Shown here: one piece after another, positions 26,859 to 35,529 of the stretch
Position numbering within the stretch: the stretch's first letter is position 1
How the letters are laid out: every line of letters starts with the position of its first letter
Source of the DNA: Flavobacterium sp. N502536
GTDB lineage: Bacteria > Bacteroidota > Bacteroidia > Flavobacteriales > Flavobacteriaceae
NCBI RefSeq assembly: GCF_025947345.1
Contig: NZ_CP110011.1
Location: 496,001-560,000, forward strand
Direction of reading: 5' to 3'
DNA length: 64,000 nucleotides
The notes under the pieces: generated by a model
Databases searched by the model: none
Told to the model about the DNA's origin: nothing
The model's input: only the letters and a program-made list of their open reading frames with translations
Made by a program: the position numbers and the translations under genes

Positions 26859-28139
26859 ATGAAAACAAAAATACTACTTGCAATCATCACTCTTCTAAGT
26901 TCTTTTTTTCTACAGGCACAACAACCGCCCAAAGGAATTTTTGGTAACTCAAACTGGATGAACAACTGGACCAATTTTAAACCCGCCAACACCGAATATA
27001 GCGAAGCTACAAACATTATTGCAGGAACGATCAATAAAGACACCAAACTTCTAAAACGCAATACGTATCAATTAGTTGGAGTTGTTTATGTGACCAATAA
27101 TGCTGTACTGTCGATAGAACCCGGAACGGTAATCAGAGGAGACGACAAAACCTGCGGAACGCTGGTGATTACCAACGGATCAAAAATTGTTGCCGAAGGT
27201 CTTGAAACAGACCCTATCGTTTTTACTTCCAATAAAGAAATTTCAGAAAGAAAACCGGGAGACTGGGGCGGAATCATCATTCTGGGAAAAGCTCCTATTA
27301 ATACCTTAGGCGGAATACACGTTCTTCCTTTTGATCTTGAACCCATGTTAAACCATTACGGAGGTCAGGATGCCGAAGACAACTCAGGAGTTTTAAAATA
27401 TGTGCGTATTGAATATTCCGGTCGAAAATTAAGCGCGGCCAAAGAACTTAACGGACTATCATTAGCTGGTGTAGGGAAAAAAACAATTTTAAGTAACATT
27501 CAGATTAGTTACTCCAATGATGATTCTTTCGAATGTTATGGTGGAGATTTAAACCTGAACAATCTGGTTTCATACAGGACTACTGATGACGATTTTGATT
27601 TTACCCAGGGTGCACAAATCAATATCAATAATAGTATTGCCATTCGCCATCCCTTTTCATCAGACGTTTCAGGTTCAAGATGTTTCGAAGTTGACTCCTA
27701 CGACAAAATAGGGAATACCGATATGAGCAAGAAATTAACCAAAATAAATGCCAGCAATATTACGCTGGTAAATCTGGAAGAAAACAATCAGGGGCTCGTA
27801 AGAGAATCGGTTTATGTGAGAGAAAACACCTTTTTTAACTTAAGCAACAGTATTGTTTCCGGGTTCACTCCTTTTGTTTTATTAGAAGGAAATATTGGGA
27901 ACGGAGAAGTCAATTTAGCCAAAATCACCTTCAAAAACCTAATTGTTAACAATTGCAATGGCGGAATTACAAGTGAAGCTGGCGGCGCAAATACAGCAAT
28001 TGAGAGTTTTTACAACAATCCTGTTTTCGATATAAATTTTACTAAAATTAAAAACAGCGAATTGTTTGCAACGCCTAATATCAAAGGAAATCCAGACTTT
28101 AGAATGAACGTAAACAACACGATAGCTATTGGTAATTAA
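26859..28139 (+). CDS. exported beta-helix-like protein, function unknown
   Basis: 426 residues with a signal peptide ending FLQAQ (residue 21). The body repeats short beta-strand turns with Asn, Asp and Gly ladders (VVYVTNNAVLSIEPGTVIRG, LVITNGSKIVAEG, GDWGGIIILGKAP), typical of a right-handed beta-helix. Similar proteins are common secreted or outer-membrane proteins of Bacteroidetes. No C-terminal T9SS sorting domain is visible. It is a single gene with its own promoter. I do not assign a function. Confidence 0.75.
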   Translation: MKTKILLAIITLLSSFFLQAQQPPKGIFGNSNWMNNWTNFKPANTEYSEATNIIAGTINKDTKLLKRNTYQLVGVVYVTNNAVLSIEPGTVIRGDDKTCGTLVITNGSKIVAEGLETDPIVFTSNKEISERKPGDWGGIIILGKAPINTLGGIHVLPFDLEPMLNHYGGQDAEDNSGVLKYVRIEYSGRKLSAAKELNGLSLAGVGKKTILSNIQISYSNDDSFECYGGDLNLNNLVSYRTTDDDFDFTQGAQININNSIAIRHPFSSDVSGSRCFEVDSYDKIGNTDMSKKLTKINASNITLVNLEENNQGLVRESVYVRENTFFNLSNSIVSGFTPFVLLEGNIGNGEVNLAKITFKNLIVNNCNGGITSEAGGANTAIESFYNNPVFDINFTKIKNSELFATPNIKGNPDFRMNVNNTIAIGN

Positions 28140-28238
28140 GACATTAAAAAAGCTGCATTTGCAGTAAAATTTAACAAATTTCAAAAATTATAAAAGTTTT
28201 TTTTGATTTTTTATGTCCTGTAATTCAAATTACATTTA

Positions 28239-28246
28239 TATATTTG
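28239..28246 (+). promoter_or_regulatory. -7 box of the trp operon
   Basis: TATATTTG, an exact consensus match, ending 17 bases before the leader-peptide ATG at 28264. The transcript would begin just ahead of the leader ORF. Confidence 0.6.
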
Positions 28247-28263
28247 TGAAATCAAAATAAGAT

Positions 28264-28320
28264 ATGAAAACAATAATGAACAATACTTGGTGGTGGAAGA
28301 ATTTACGTCGAACGTCGTGA
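28264..28320 (+). CDS. trpL: trp operon leader peptide
   Basis: An 18-codon ORF encoding MKTIMNNTWWWKNLRRTS and ending in TGA. Three consecutive Trp codons (TGG at 28288-28296) sit between the promoter and a terminator hairpin, directly upstream of trpE. Ribosome stalling on these codons when Trp-tRNA is scarce is the classic trigger for attenuation. A segment after the stop (28319-28329) can pair with the 5' arm of the terminator and so act as an antiterminator, an inference from complementarity only. The ORF is too short for usual gene callers. Confidence 0.85.
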   Translation: MKTIMNNTWWWKNLRRTS

Positions 28321-28355
28321 ACAAAGCTTCCTATGGTATTGTAAACTATAAATAT

Positions 28356-28390
28356 AAAAGGCTTGTCATCACGACAAGCCTTTTTTTTTG
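28356..28390 (+). terminator. trp attenuator terminator
   Basis: A 12-bp stem (AAAAGGCTTGTC 28356-28367, complement 28373-28384) with loop ATCAC and a run of nine T. It lies 35 bases after the leader-peptide stop and about 50 before trpE. Confidence 0.88.
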
Positions 28391-28438
28391 GTCAAAACAC
28401 AAGTAAAAAAATAGTAAAAACTTAATAAACGAAATACT

Positions 28439-29839
28439 TTGAAACCTTTTATACTCAACACACACTACAAACAAATTCTGGCCGATACCGTTACGCCGGT
28501 AAGTGTTTATTTTAAAATCAGGGATAAATTCCCAAACAGCCTTCTACTGGAAAGTAGTGATTATCATGGAAATGACAACAGTTTCTCTTACATCTGCTGC
28601 AACCCGATTGCGACGATTAAAATTGAAAATGAAACCATTTCAAAAACTTTTCCTGACGGAACTAAGGAGCGAATTTCAATTGACAGTTCAACAAATATTC
28701 CGGAAATACTTCAGGAATTTTCAAGTCAGTTTCAATCAGAGAAAAACGACTTTAAATTCATCAATAATGGTTTGTTCGGGTACATTTCTTACGATGCCGT
28801 TCGTTATTTTGAGAAAGTTTCGATTGCCAAAAAAGACAAAGCTACTTTAATTCCGGATGTTTTTTATGCCGTTTATCAAAACATCATTGCCATCAATCAC
28901 TTTAAAAATGAGGCTTACATTTTTTGTCACAGCGTTGATGGAAAAAACAACATTTCGGAAATCGAACAATTGCTGCAATCCCGAAATATTGCTTCGTATA
29001 AATTTACCAAAGAAGGTGAAGGTTTCTCTAATTTAACCGATGAAGAATTCAAACACAATGTGGCTTTAGCCAAAAAACACTGTTTCCGTGGAGATGTTTT
29101 CCAATTGGTACTTTCACGTCGTTTTACCCAAGGTTTCAAAGGAGATGAATTCAATGTATATCGTGCTTTACGCAGTATAAACCCGTCTCCGTACTTGTTC
29201 TTCTTTGATTATGGCGACTTTAAAATATTCGGCTCTTCACCTGAGGCACAAATCATTGTAAAAAACAGAAAAGCAGAAATTCATCCTATAGCCGGTACTT
29301 TTAAAAGAACCGGAAATGACGAACAGGATGCCGTTTTGGCCAAACAGCTTTCAGAAGATAAAAAAGAAAACAGCGAACACGTCATGTTAGTCGATTTGGC
29401 CAGAAATGATCTAAGCAGAAATGGTCATGATGTAAAAGTTGAAAAATACAGAGAAGTTCAGTTTTTCTCTCATGTCATTCACCTGGTTTCAAAAGTAACA
29501 GGTTATTTACACGAGAAAGCAACAACCATGCAGGTAGTTGCCGATACTTTTCCGGCAGGAACTTTAAGTGGTGCTCCAAAACACAGAGCCATGCAATTAA
29601 TTGAAGATTACGAAAAAACCAATCGCAATTTCTACGGAGGCGCCATCGGATTCATGGATTTTGAAGGCAATTTCAATCACGCCATTATGATTCGAACGTT
29701 CCTCAGCAAAAATCACCAATTGCACTGTCAGGCCGGTGCCGGAATAGTAGCCAGCTCTGACGAAGAAAGCGAAATGCAGGAAGTTTACAATAAACTAAGA
29801 GCATTGAATACAGCCTTAGAGATGGCGGAGAAAATATAA
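28439..29839 (+). CDS. trpE: anthranilate synthase component I
   Basis: 466 residues starting at TTG; no ATG is available and family members begin with a similar MKPF sequence. The feedback-inhibition motif LLES is at 36-39 (SLLLESSDYHGND). The chorismate-binding domain has KHCFRGDVFQLVLSRRF, SPYLFFFDYGDFKIFGSSPEAQI, HPIAGTFKR and FPAGTLSGAPKHRAMQLIEDYE. With TrpG it converts chorismate and glutamine to anthranilate. It is the first structural gene of the operon and lies behind the attenuator. Confidence 0.96.
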   Translation: MKPFILNTHYKQILADTVTPVSVYFKIRDKFPNSLLLESSDYHGNDNSFSYICCNPIATIKIENETISKTFPDGTKERISIDSSTNIPEILQEFSSQFQSEKNDFKFINNGLFGYISYDAVRYFEKVSIAKKDKATLIPDVFYAVYQNIIAINHFKNEAYIFCHSVDGKNNISEIEQLLQSRNIASYKFTKEGEGFSNLTDEEFKHNVALAKKHCFRGDVFQLVLSRRFTQGFKGDEFNVYRALRSINPSPYLFFFDYGDFKIFGSSPEAQIIVKNRKAEIHPIAGTFKRTGNDEQDAVLAKQLSEDKKENSEHVMLVDLARNDLSRNGHDVKVEKYREVQFFSHVIHLVSKVTGYLHEKATTMQVVADTFPAGTLSGAPKHRAMQLIEDYEKTNRNFYGGAIGFMDFEGNFNHAIMIRTFLSKNHQLHCQAGAGIVASSDEESEMQEVYNKLRALNTALEMAEKI

Positions 29840-29843
29840 GTTT

Positions 29844-29930
29844 TTTTGTTTCAGGTTTTGTTTGCGTTGCAACAACATGAAACTTGAAACCTGAAACAAA
29901 AAGAACCTGAAACTTGAAACAAAACTAAAA
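29844..29930. repeat. period-7 degenerate repeat, between trpE and the lipoprotein gene
   Basis: A GTTTCAG-type left arm (from 29847) and a right arm of TGAAACT/TGAAACC heptads (29878-29925) can pair. Sister copies are at 30414 and 33904 in the same operon. Confidence 0.75.
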
Positions 29931-29960
29931 AACAACCATAAACACAAACTAAAAAAAACG

Positions 29961-30407
29961 ATGAAGAACATTATTCCATTTTTGATTGCTATTGTATTAT
30001 TTGCTTCTTGTGAAACTAAAAAAGAATCAGACAAACTTCCTTTAAACGGAACCTGGCGTCTGATATCAGCTGAAACCACAGAAAAAGATTCCTCTTTCTC
30101 GACTTTCAATCCAAAAACAAAAATGATTAAAATTATAAATGATACTCATTTTGCTTTTTTCAATCATGATTTGAACAACGGAAAAGACAGTACCGCTTTG
30201 TTCTTCGGCGGAGGTGGAAAATATACTTTAAAGGATAGCACTTACACCGAAAATCTGGAATACTTTAACAACCGTCAGTGGGAAAACAATACCTTTAAGT
30301 TTGTAATAAAAATCAAAAATGACACCCTGATTCAAAAGGGAATCGAAAAAATAGAAAAATTAGGCGTAGATCGTATTATTACTGAAAAATACGTTCGAGA
30401 AAAATAA
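29961..30407 (+). CDS. small lipocalin-like lipoprotein inside the trp operon
   Basis: 148 residues. The lipoprotein signal ends LFASC18. The body looks like a small beta-barrel: LNGTWRLISAE near the start (a lipocalin-type GTW/WRL motif) followed by alternating strands. The function is unknown and there is no known link to tryptophan synthesis. It sits between trpE and trpG, and period-7 hairpin repeats flank it on both sides (29844-29930 and 30414-30489), which suggests it entered the operon as a passenger. Confidence 0.7.
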   Translation: MKNIIPFLIAIVLFASCETKKESDKLPLNGTWRLISAETTEKDSSFSTFNPKTKMIKIINDTHFAFFNHDLNNGKDSTALFFGGGGKYTLKDSTYTENLEYFNNRQWENNTFKFVIKIKNDTLIQKGIEKIEKLGVDRIITEKYVREK

Positions 30408-30413
30408 AAAAAA

Positions 30414-30489
30414 TGTTTCAGGTTTTCTTTGTTTCAGGTTTCAAGTTATTGGAATCTGGAACCTGAAACCTGAAACTTGAAACAAAAAA
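30414..30489. repeat. period-7 degenerate repeat, between the lipoprotein gene and trpG
   Basis: Heptads such as GTTTCAG and AGGTTTC form the left arm; TGAAACC, TGAAACT and TGAAACA form the right arm. The repeat fills the whole spacer and ends 4 bases before trpG. Confidence 0.78.
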
Positions 30490-30493
30490 CACA

Positions 30494-31060
30494 ATGAAAA
30501 AAATATTAGTTATAGACAATTACGATAGTTTCACTTATAATTTAGTACACTATCTGGAGGATTTAAACTGTGAAGTTACAGTATACAGAAACGATGAATT
30601 TGACATTGAAGAAATCGCCTCTTTTGATAAAATATTACTTTCTCCCGGTCCGGGAATTCCGGATGAAGCGGGATTATTGAAAGCCGTGATTCAAAAATAT
30701 GCTCCAACAAAAAGTATTTTAGGCGTTTGTTTAGGACAACAGGCTATCGGAGAAGTTTTCGGAGGAACACTTTCAAACCTTGACAAAGTCTATCACGGTG
30801 TTGCAACAAATGTAAAAACAGTAGTTTCAGACGAAATTTTGTTTGAAGGTTTAGGAAATGAATTCGAAGTTGGTCGTTACCATTCATGGGTTGTTGATGC
30901 CAACTTGCCAGATGTTCTTGAAGCCACTTCAGTTGATGAAAACGGGCAAATTATGTCACTAAGACACAAAACATTTGATGTAAGAGGCGTTCAGTTTCAT
31001 CCCGAAAGTGTTTTAACACCAAATGGAAAAAGGATTTTAGAGAATTGGATAAAGAGTTAA
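30494..31060 (+). CDS. trpG: anthranilate synthase component II (glutamine amidotransferase)
   Basis: 188 residues. Class I amidotransferase: DNYDSFTYNLVHYLE at 8-22, LLSPGPGIP, nucleophile C79 in LGVCLGQQAIGE, and the HPES catalytic His/Glu (VQFHPESVLTPNGKRILENW). It supplies ammonia to TrpE. It is separated from trpE by the lipoprotein gene and two repeats. Confidence 0.96.
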   Translation: MKKILVIDNYDSFTYNLVHYLEDLNCEVTVYRNDEFDIEEIASFDKILLSPGPGIPDEAGLLKAVIQKYAPTKSILGVCLGQQAIGEVFGGTLSNLDKVYHGVATNVKTVVSDEILFEGLGNEFEVGRYHSWVVDANLPDVLEATSVDENGQIMSLRHKTFDVRGVQFHPESVLTPNGKRILENWIKS

Positions 31061-31169
31061 TTTAGTACTTATAAACACTTAAACAAAAAAACATTTTGAC
31101 TTACAAAGATTATCTAGCAAACTAGTTGATCTTTGTAAAATTAAACTTTAAACATTCAAAAACACAATA

Positions 31170-32864
31170 ATGAAAAAAAAATTACTGTTATTATTTATTC
31201 TAATATCATCTTACATATTTGCTGCTGATGTAACCGGAAATGTATTTTTAGACAACACTACAAATTTTGAAAACTGCATAATAACATTCACACCTGTATC
31301 TCCAAGTGCCGTTTTGGGTCAAACCAGTTCACAAGCAAATGGTAGTTTTATAGCAAATATTACAAATGGAGTTTATAATATAAAATATGAAAAAGCAGGT
31401 TACCAAACCTATGAATTATTAAACGTTTTTGTTAGTAATGCTTTAGTGTTAAATAATGTAACACTGTCATCTAACAATTTGGTATTGGTAAATGGTAATG
31501 TAAGTGGATTATGGACAAAAGGGAATACGTACAGAGTTACAGGAAATATAACTGTTCCTGCAGGGCAAACTTTAACCATTGAAGAGGGTGTAGAAATAAA
31601 ATTTGATGGCTATTATTCTTTGATAGTAAATGGAACTTTATTAGCAAATGGTTCCTCAAATAAATATATCAAGTTTACTTCAAATAAAACTTCTCCAACA
31701 AATAAAGATTGGAATCAAATACTAATAAATGGTGTTTCAAAAATGGATTATTGTATTATAGAACAAGGAAAAGCAAAGAATGATGACAATATCGGTATTT
31801 TAAATGTAACCGGAAACCTAACTCTAACAAATAGTATCGTTAGAAATTCTGAACAAAGTGCTATTAGTATTAGAAATGCAGGTACCATAACCGTTAAAAA
31901 CAATAAAATATATAACTGTGCTTATGGATTATCGATTAATACAACAGAAAAAATTGTTGTCGAGAATAATGAAATCTTTAATCATTCTTTAATAGGTTTA
32001 AATATCTATTCCGCAAATCTCTCATCAATATTCAAAAACAATATTATTCACGATTGCAATTACTCTGGAGTACAATTATTTAGCATGAATCACACCTTCG
32101 AACGTAATATAATTTATAATACTAATACTGGAATATATGTAGTTTATTGCAAGCCAAATATTACAAATAACACCATTTTATTTAACAGAGATGGTATAAT
32201 TTTATATGATAATGAAACTTATGCAATATCAAATCCTATCATTAACTCTAATATTATAGCTCATAATTCAAGATATGCAATATACTCGAAAAACATTAAC
32301 AAACCAGAATCAGTGTCGTATAATTTATTTTATGATAATGGAAGCGGAACAGGCAATCTTTTACCTGTAGGTGTTGGTCCAATAGTTACAACAAATAAGA
32401 ACAATACTCCCTCTGATGCGTACTATAACATATTTGTAAATCCCGAATTTGAATCTATTAATTCATCCGAAGATTCTTTCTGCAGCTTAAGGAATAATTC
32501 TCCAGCTGTTAACGCAGGCGATCCATCAATAAATATATCCAATCGTACTATTGTAGATATCGGGGCAAAAGAACTAGGTGGTAATTTATCTAATGGAGAA
32601 TTCACAAATCATAAATTAACCAATGTAAAAGTTTTCCCTAATCCAACAAGTGATTTCTTATCGTTTGAAACAAATCAAAATTACACATTCGATTCAATCA
32701 AATTTTTCGATATAAACGGTAAAACTATTGACCAAATTAAATTAGAAGAATCTACATCTTCCTATCAATGGAAAGTCTCAAGTAACTTTACTAAAGGCGT
32801 ATATCTATATGTAATTATGAACGGAAATTCAATTATTGATTCAGGGAAATTTATCAAAAAATAA
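31170..32864 (+). CDS. T9SS-sorted right-handed beta-helix protein inside the trp operon
   Basis: 564 residues. Signal peptide (residues 1-18), then a carboxypeptidase-regulatory-like segment (DVTGNVFLDNTTNFENCIITF) to about residue 100. A parallel beta-helix follows (about 105-440), with repeated N-rich turns such as NNKIYNCAYGLSINTTEKI and VVENNEIFN. The last 75 residues are a type A T9SS sorting domain (VKVFPNPTSDFLSFET ... GVYLYVIMN ... GKFIKK). It is therefore secreted through the type IX system and probably held on the surface, perhaps binding or cleaving polysaccharide. It lies between trpG and trpD with no functional link. The DNA looks more AT-rich than the trp genes. Confidence 0.85.
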   Translation: MKKKLLLLFILISSYIFAADVTGNVFLDNTTNFENCIITFTPVSPSAVLGQTSSQANGSFIANITNGVYNIKYEKAGYQTYELLNVFVSNALVLNNVTLSSNNLVLVNGNVSGLWTKGNTYRVTGNITVPAGQTLTIEEGVEIKFDGYYSLIVNGTLLANGSSNKYIKFTSNKTSPTNKDWNQILINGVSKMDYCIIEQGKAKNDDNIGILNVTGNLTLTNSIVRNSEQSAISIRNAGTITVKNNKIYNCAYGLSINTTEKIVVENNEIFNHSLIGLNIYSANLSSIFKNNIIHDCNYSGVQLFSMNHTFERNIIYNTNTGIYVVYCKPNITNNTILFNRDGIILYDNETYAISNPIINSNIIAHNSRYAIYSKNINKPESVSYNLFYDNGSGTGNLLPVGVGPIVTTNKNNTPSDAYYNIFVNPEFESINSSEDSFCSLRNNSPAVNAGDPSINISNRTIVDIGAKELGGNLSNGEFTNHKLTNVKVFPNPTSDFLSFETNQNYTFDSIKFFDINGKTIDQIKLEESTSSYQWKVSSNFTKGVYLYVIMNGNSIIDSGKFIKK

Positions 32865-32905
32865 AAACAAATTCTATTTTAAATAGAGTTTTAAGGAATT
32901 AAAAA

Positions 32906-33898
32906 ATGAAAAACATACTAAATAAATTAATCAACCACGAAGTGCTCTCGAAAGAAGAGGCCAAAGACGTATTGATTAACATCTCAAGCGGCGCTTATAA
33001 TCCAAGTCAGATCTCGGCATTTTTGACCGTATTTATGATGCGCAGTATTACAATTGACGAGCTTTCGGGTTTTCGTGAAGCTTTATTAGAATTGTGCATT
33101 CGCGTTGATTTGTCAGCCTATAACGCCATCGATTTGTGCGGAACGGGTGGTGACGGAAAAGATACGTTTAACATTTCGACTTTGGCTTCATTTGTAGCGG
33201 CCGGAGCCGGAATAAAAGTGGCAAAACACGGGAATTATGGTGTTTCATCGATTTCCGGATCCAGCAACGTTATGGAGAAAATGGGCATAAAATTCAGTAA
33301 TGATCCTGCATTTTTAGAAAAATGTATCGATCAGACGGGAATTTGTGTTTTGCACGCACCGCTATTTCATCCTGCTATGAAAAATGTCGGCCCAATCAGA
33401 AAAGAGCTAGCCGTAAAAACATTTTTCAATATGCTGGGGCCAATGGTAAACCCATCGTTTCCTAAAAATCAACTGGTTGGTGTTTTCAATTTAGAATTAG
33501 CCCGAATGTATGCTTACTTATATCAAAACACCGATGTGAATTTTACAATCCTGCATTCACTTGACGGTTATGACGAAATATCTTTAACAGGTCCGACAAA
33601 AATCATTACAAGTGATATGGAAGGTATGTTAAAACCTGAGGATTTTAACGTTCGTCTTCTATCACAAAGAGAGATTGAAGGAGGAAGAACAATTGAAGAA
33701 TCAGCAGATATGTTTGTCAATATTATTTCCGGTAAAGGAAGCGAAGCACAAAATAATGTGGTTTGCGTAAATGCAGCAATGGCGATTTCGACGGTAACAA
33801 AATGTTCTCCGCAAGAAGGCTTTAAACAGGCCAAAGAAAGTCTATTTTCCGGAAAAGGACATCAGGTACTTAAAAAATTACAAGAATTAAGCAGGTAA
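32906..33898 (+). CDS. trpD: anthranilate phosphoribosyltransferase
   Basis: 330 residues. The PRPP-binding glycine loop is G79-TGGDG84 followed by KDTFNISTLASFVAAGAG, with KHGNYGVSSISGSSNVMEKMG next. These are strict TrpD motifs. It joins anthranilate to PRPP. It is not fused to TrpG, unlike in E. coli. It follows the beta-helix gene by 41 bases. Confidence 0.96.
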   Translation: MKNILNKLINHEVLSKEEAKDVLINISSGAYNPSQISAFLTVFMMRSITIDELSGFREALLELCIRVDLSAYNAIDLCGTGGDGKDTFNISTLASFVAAGAGIKVAKHGNYGVSSISGSSNVMEKMGIKFSNDPAFLEKCIDQTGICVLHAPLFHPAMKNVGPIRKELAVKTFFNMLGPMVNPSFPKNQLVGVFNLELARMYAYLYQNTDVNFTILHSLDGYDEISLTGPTKIITSDMEGMLKPEDFNVRLLSQREIEGGRTIEESADMFVNIISGKGSEAQNNVVCVNAAMAISTVTKCSPQEGFKQAKESLFSGKGHQVLKKLQELSR

Positions 33899-33903
33899 AA
33901 AAA

Positions 33904-33965
33904 TTGTTTCAAGTTTCAGGTTTCAAGTTATTGAAGCGAACCTGAAACTTGAAACCTGAAACAAA
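33904..33965. repeat. period-7 degenerate repeat, between trpD and trpC
   Basis: The arms GTTTCAAGTTTCAGG and its inverted counterparts consist of TTTCARG heptads around a short spacer. A TTG inside it (33949) is an in-frame false start for trpC. Confidence 0.8.
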
Positions 33966-33972
33966 TACAACA

Positions 33973-34752
33973 ATGAACATTCTAGATAAAATAATTGTAG
34001 ATAAAAAACGAGAAGTCGTTCTGAAGAAATCCATCATTCCGGTTTCGCAATTGGAGGCTTCCGTATTTTTTGGAAGAGAAACGATTTCTTTAAGTCAAAA
34101 ACTAAGAACAAGTTCGACAGGAATTATTGCCGAACACAAACGCCGCTCTCCTTCAAAAGCTGTAATCAATCAGAGTTTTACCGTTGAAGAAGTGGTTAAA
34201 GGATACGAAAATGCCGGCGCATGCGGGATTTCAGTTTTAACCGACGGGAAGTATTTCGGAGGTTCTTTAGACGATTTACTTTTAGCAAGAGCCAGCGTAA
34301 ATATTCCGCTTTTGCGAAAAGAATTTATCGTTGATGAATATCAGATTTTAGAAGCCAAAGCGTATGGAGCAGATTTAATCCTTCTTATTGCAGCGGTTTT
34401 AACCCGGGAAGAGATCAAATCCTTATCGGAATTTGCAAAACAGTTAGGTTTAGAAGTTTTACTGGAAGTACACAATCAGGAAGAATTAGAGAAATCGATC
34501 ATGCCAAGCCTGGATATGCTTGGGGTGAACAACAGAAACCTGAAAACCTTCGAAGTAAGTCTGGATTTCAGCAAACAGCTGGCATCACAGATTCCGGATG
34601 ATTTTGTAAAGGTTTCAGAAAGCGGAATTTCAACTGTTGAAGCCATTTCAGAACTAAGACCTTACGGTTACAATGGTTTTCTGATAGGTGAAAACTTCAT
34701 GAAAACAGCGAATGCCGGGCAGGCAGCAACTGAATTTATTCAACAGCTGTAA
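33973..34752 (+). CDS. trpC: indole-3-glycerol phosphate synthase
   Basis: 259 residues from ATG 33973 (MNILDKIIVDKKREV). A TTG further upstream lies inside the repeat and is rejected. TIM-barrel motifs are present: IIAEHKRRSPSKAVIN, ISVLTDGKYFGGSLDDL, LLRKEFIVDEYQI, LGVNNRNLKTFEVSL and VSESGIST. It closes the indole ring from CdRP. It is not fused to TrpF, which is a separate gene downstream. Confidence 0.96.
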   Translation: MNILDKIIVDKKREVVLKKSIIPVSQLEASVFFGRETISLSQKLRTSSTGIIAEHKRRSPSKAVINQSFTVEEVVKGYENAGACGISVLTDGKYFGGSLDDLLLARASVNIPLLRKEFIVDEYQILEAKAYGADLILLIAAVLTREEIKSLSEFAKQLGLEVLLEVHNQEELEKSIMPSLDMLGVNNRNLKTFEVSLDFSKQLASQIPDDFVKVSESGISTVEAISELRPYGYNGFLIGENFMKTANAGQAATEFIQQL

Positions 34753-34866
34753 GCTATAGGCTATAAGCCTAAAGCTTATTACTTAAACTCTAACAAATCG
34801 ATAAAAAATAATACGGCATGCAGCAAAAGCGTATAGCTTACTGCCTATTGCTTAAAGCATAAAAAC
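34753..34866. repeat. period-7 repeat of a second type between trpC and trpF
   Basis: Heptads TAAGCTA, TAGGCTA, TAAGCCT, AAAGCTT (34750-34785) face heptads GCGTATA, GCTTACT, GCCTATT, GCTTAAA (34828-34859). This is a different sequence family from the TTTCARG repeats, but has the same 7-nt period and hairpin layout. Confidence 0.65.
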
Positions 34867-35529
34867 ATGAAACTAAAAATCTGCGGTATGAAATATCCCG
34901 ACAATGTACTCGAGACAGGAGCACTCCTGCCCGACTATATGGGATTTATTTTCTGGGAAAAATCCGCTCGCTATTTTGACGGAACAATTCCGGAATTGAT
35001 TCATACCATAAAAAAGACGGGGGTTTTTGTGGATGAAACCGTTGATGGTATTATATCAAAAGCAGACAAATATCATTTACAGGCCGTTCAGTTACACGGA
35101 AAAGAATCTGTTGAATTTTGTCAGGAGTTAAAAGCTAAAATTGATGCCAAAATTGATGTTACCATCGAAATCATAAAAACATTCTCTATCGATGACAATT
35201 TTGATTTTGAAGTTTTAACTCCTTTTGAAAACGTATGTGATTATTTTCTGTTTGATACCAAAGGAAAACTACCCGGAGGAAACGGAACCACATTTGACTG
35301 GAAAATATTAGAAAATTATAAATCGGAGAAACCTATTTTCTTAAGTGGTGGCATTGGAATTGAAGAAGTACCTGCCATAAAAAATCTCAAAATTCCTATT
35401 TATGCTGTAGATGTAAACAGTAAATTTGAGACAGCGCCGGGATTGAAAAATATAAGTCTATTAAGAAAGTTTCAGAAAAACCTAAAACCTGCTACTTTAA
35501 ACCCTAAACAATTATACAATGAACTATAA
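34867..35529 (+). CDS. trpF: phosphoribosylanthranilate isomerase
   Basis: 220 residues. The N-terminal KLKICGMKYPDNV carries the catalytic-Cys motif CGMK. DYMGFIFWEKSARYF, AVQLHGKESVEFC and LFDTKGKLPGGNGTTFDWKIL (catalytic Asp region) follow, then FLSGGIGIEEV. Its 3' end overlaps the trpB start by 11 bases, so translation is probably coupled. Confidence 0.95.
   Translation: MKLKICGMKYPDNVLETGALLPDYMGFIFWEKSARYFDGTIPELIHTIKKTGVFVDETVDGIISKADKYHLQAVQLHGKESVEFCQELKAKIDAKIDVTIEIIKTFSIDDNFDFEVLTPFENVCDYFLFDTKGKLPGGNGTTFDWKILENYKSEKPIFLSGGIGIEEVPAIKNLKIPIYAVDVNSKFETAPGLKNISLLRKFQKNLKPATLNPKQLYNEL

Noticed and set aside
33949..33972. TTG start for trpC eight codons upstream
   Set aside because: It falls inside the period-7 repeat; ATG 33973 begins the usual TrpC N-terminus.
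29844..34866. CRISPR-like array in the trp operon spacers
   Set aside because: Units are only 7 nt, degenerate, without spacers of constant size and without cas genes.
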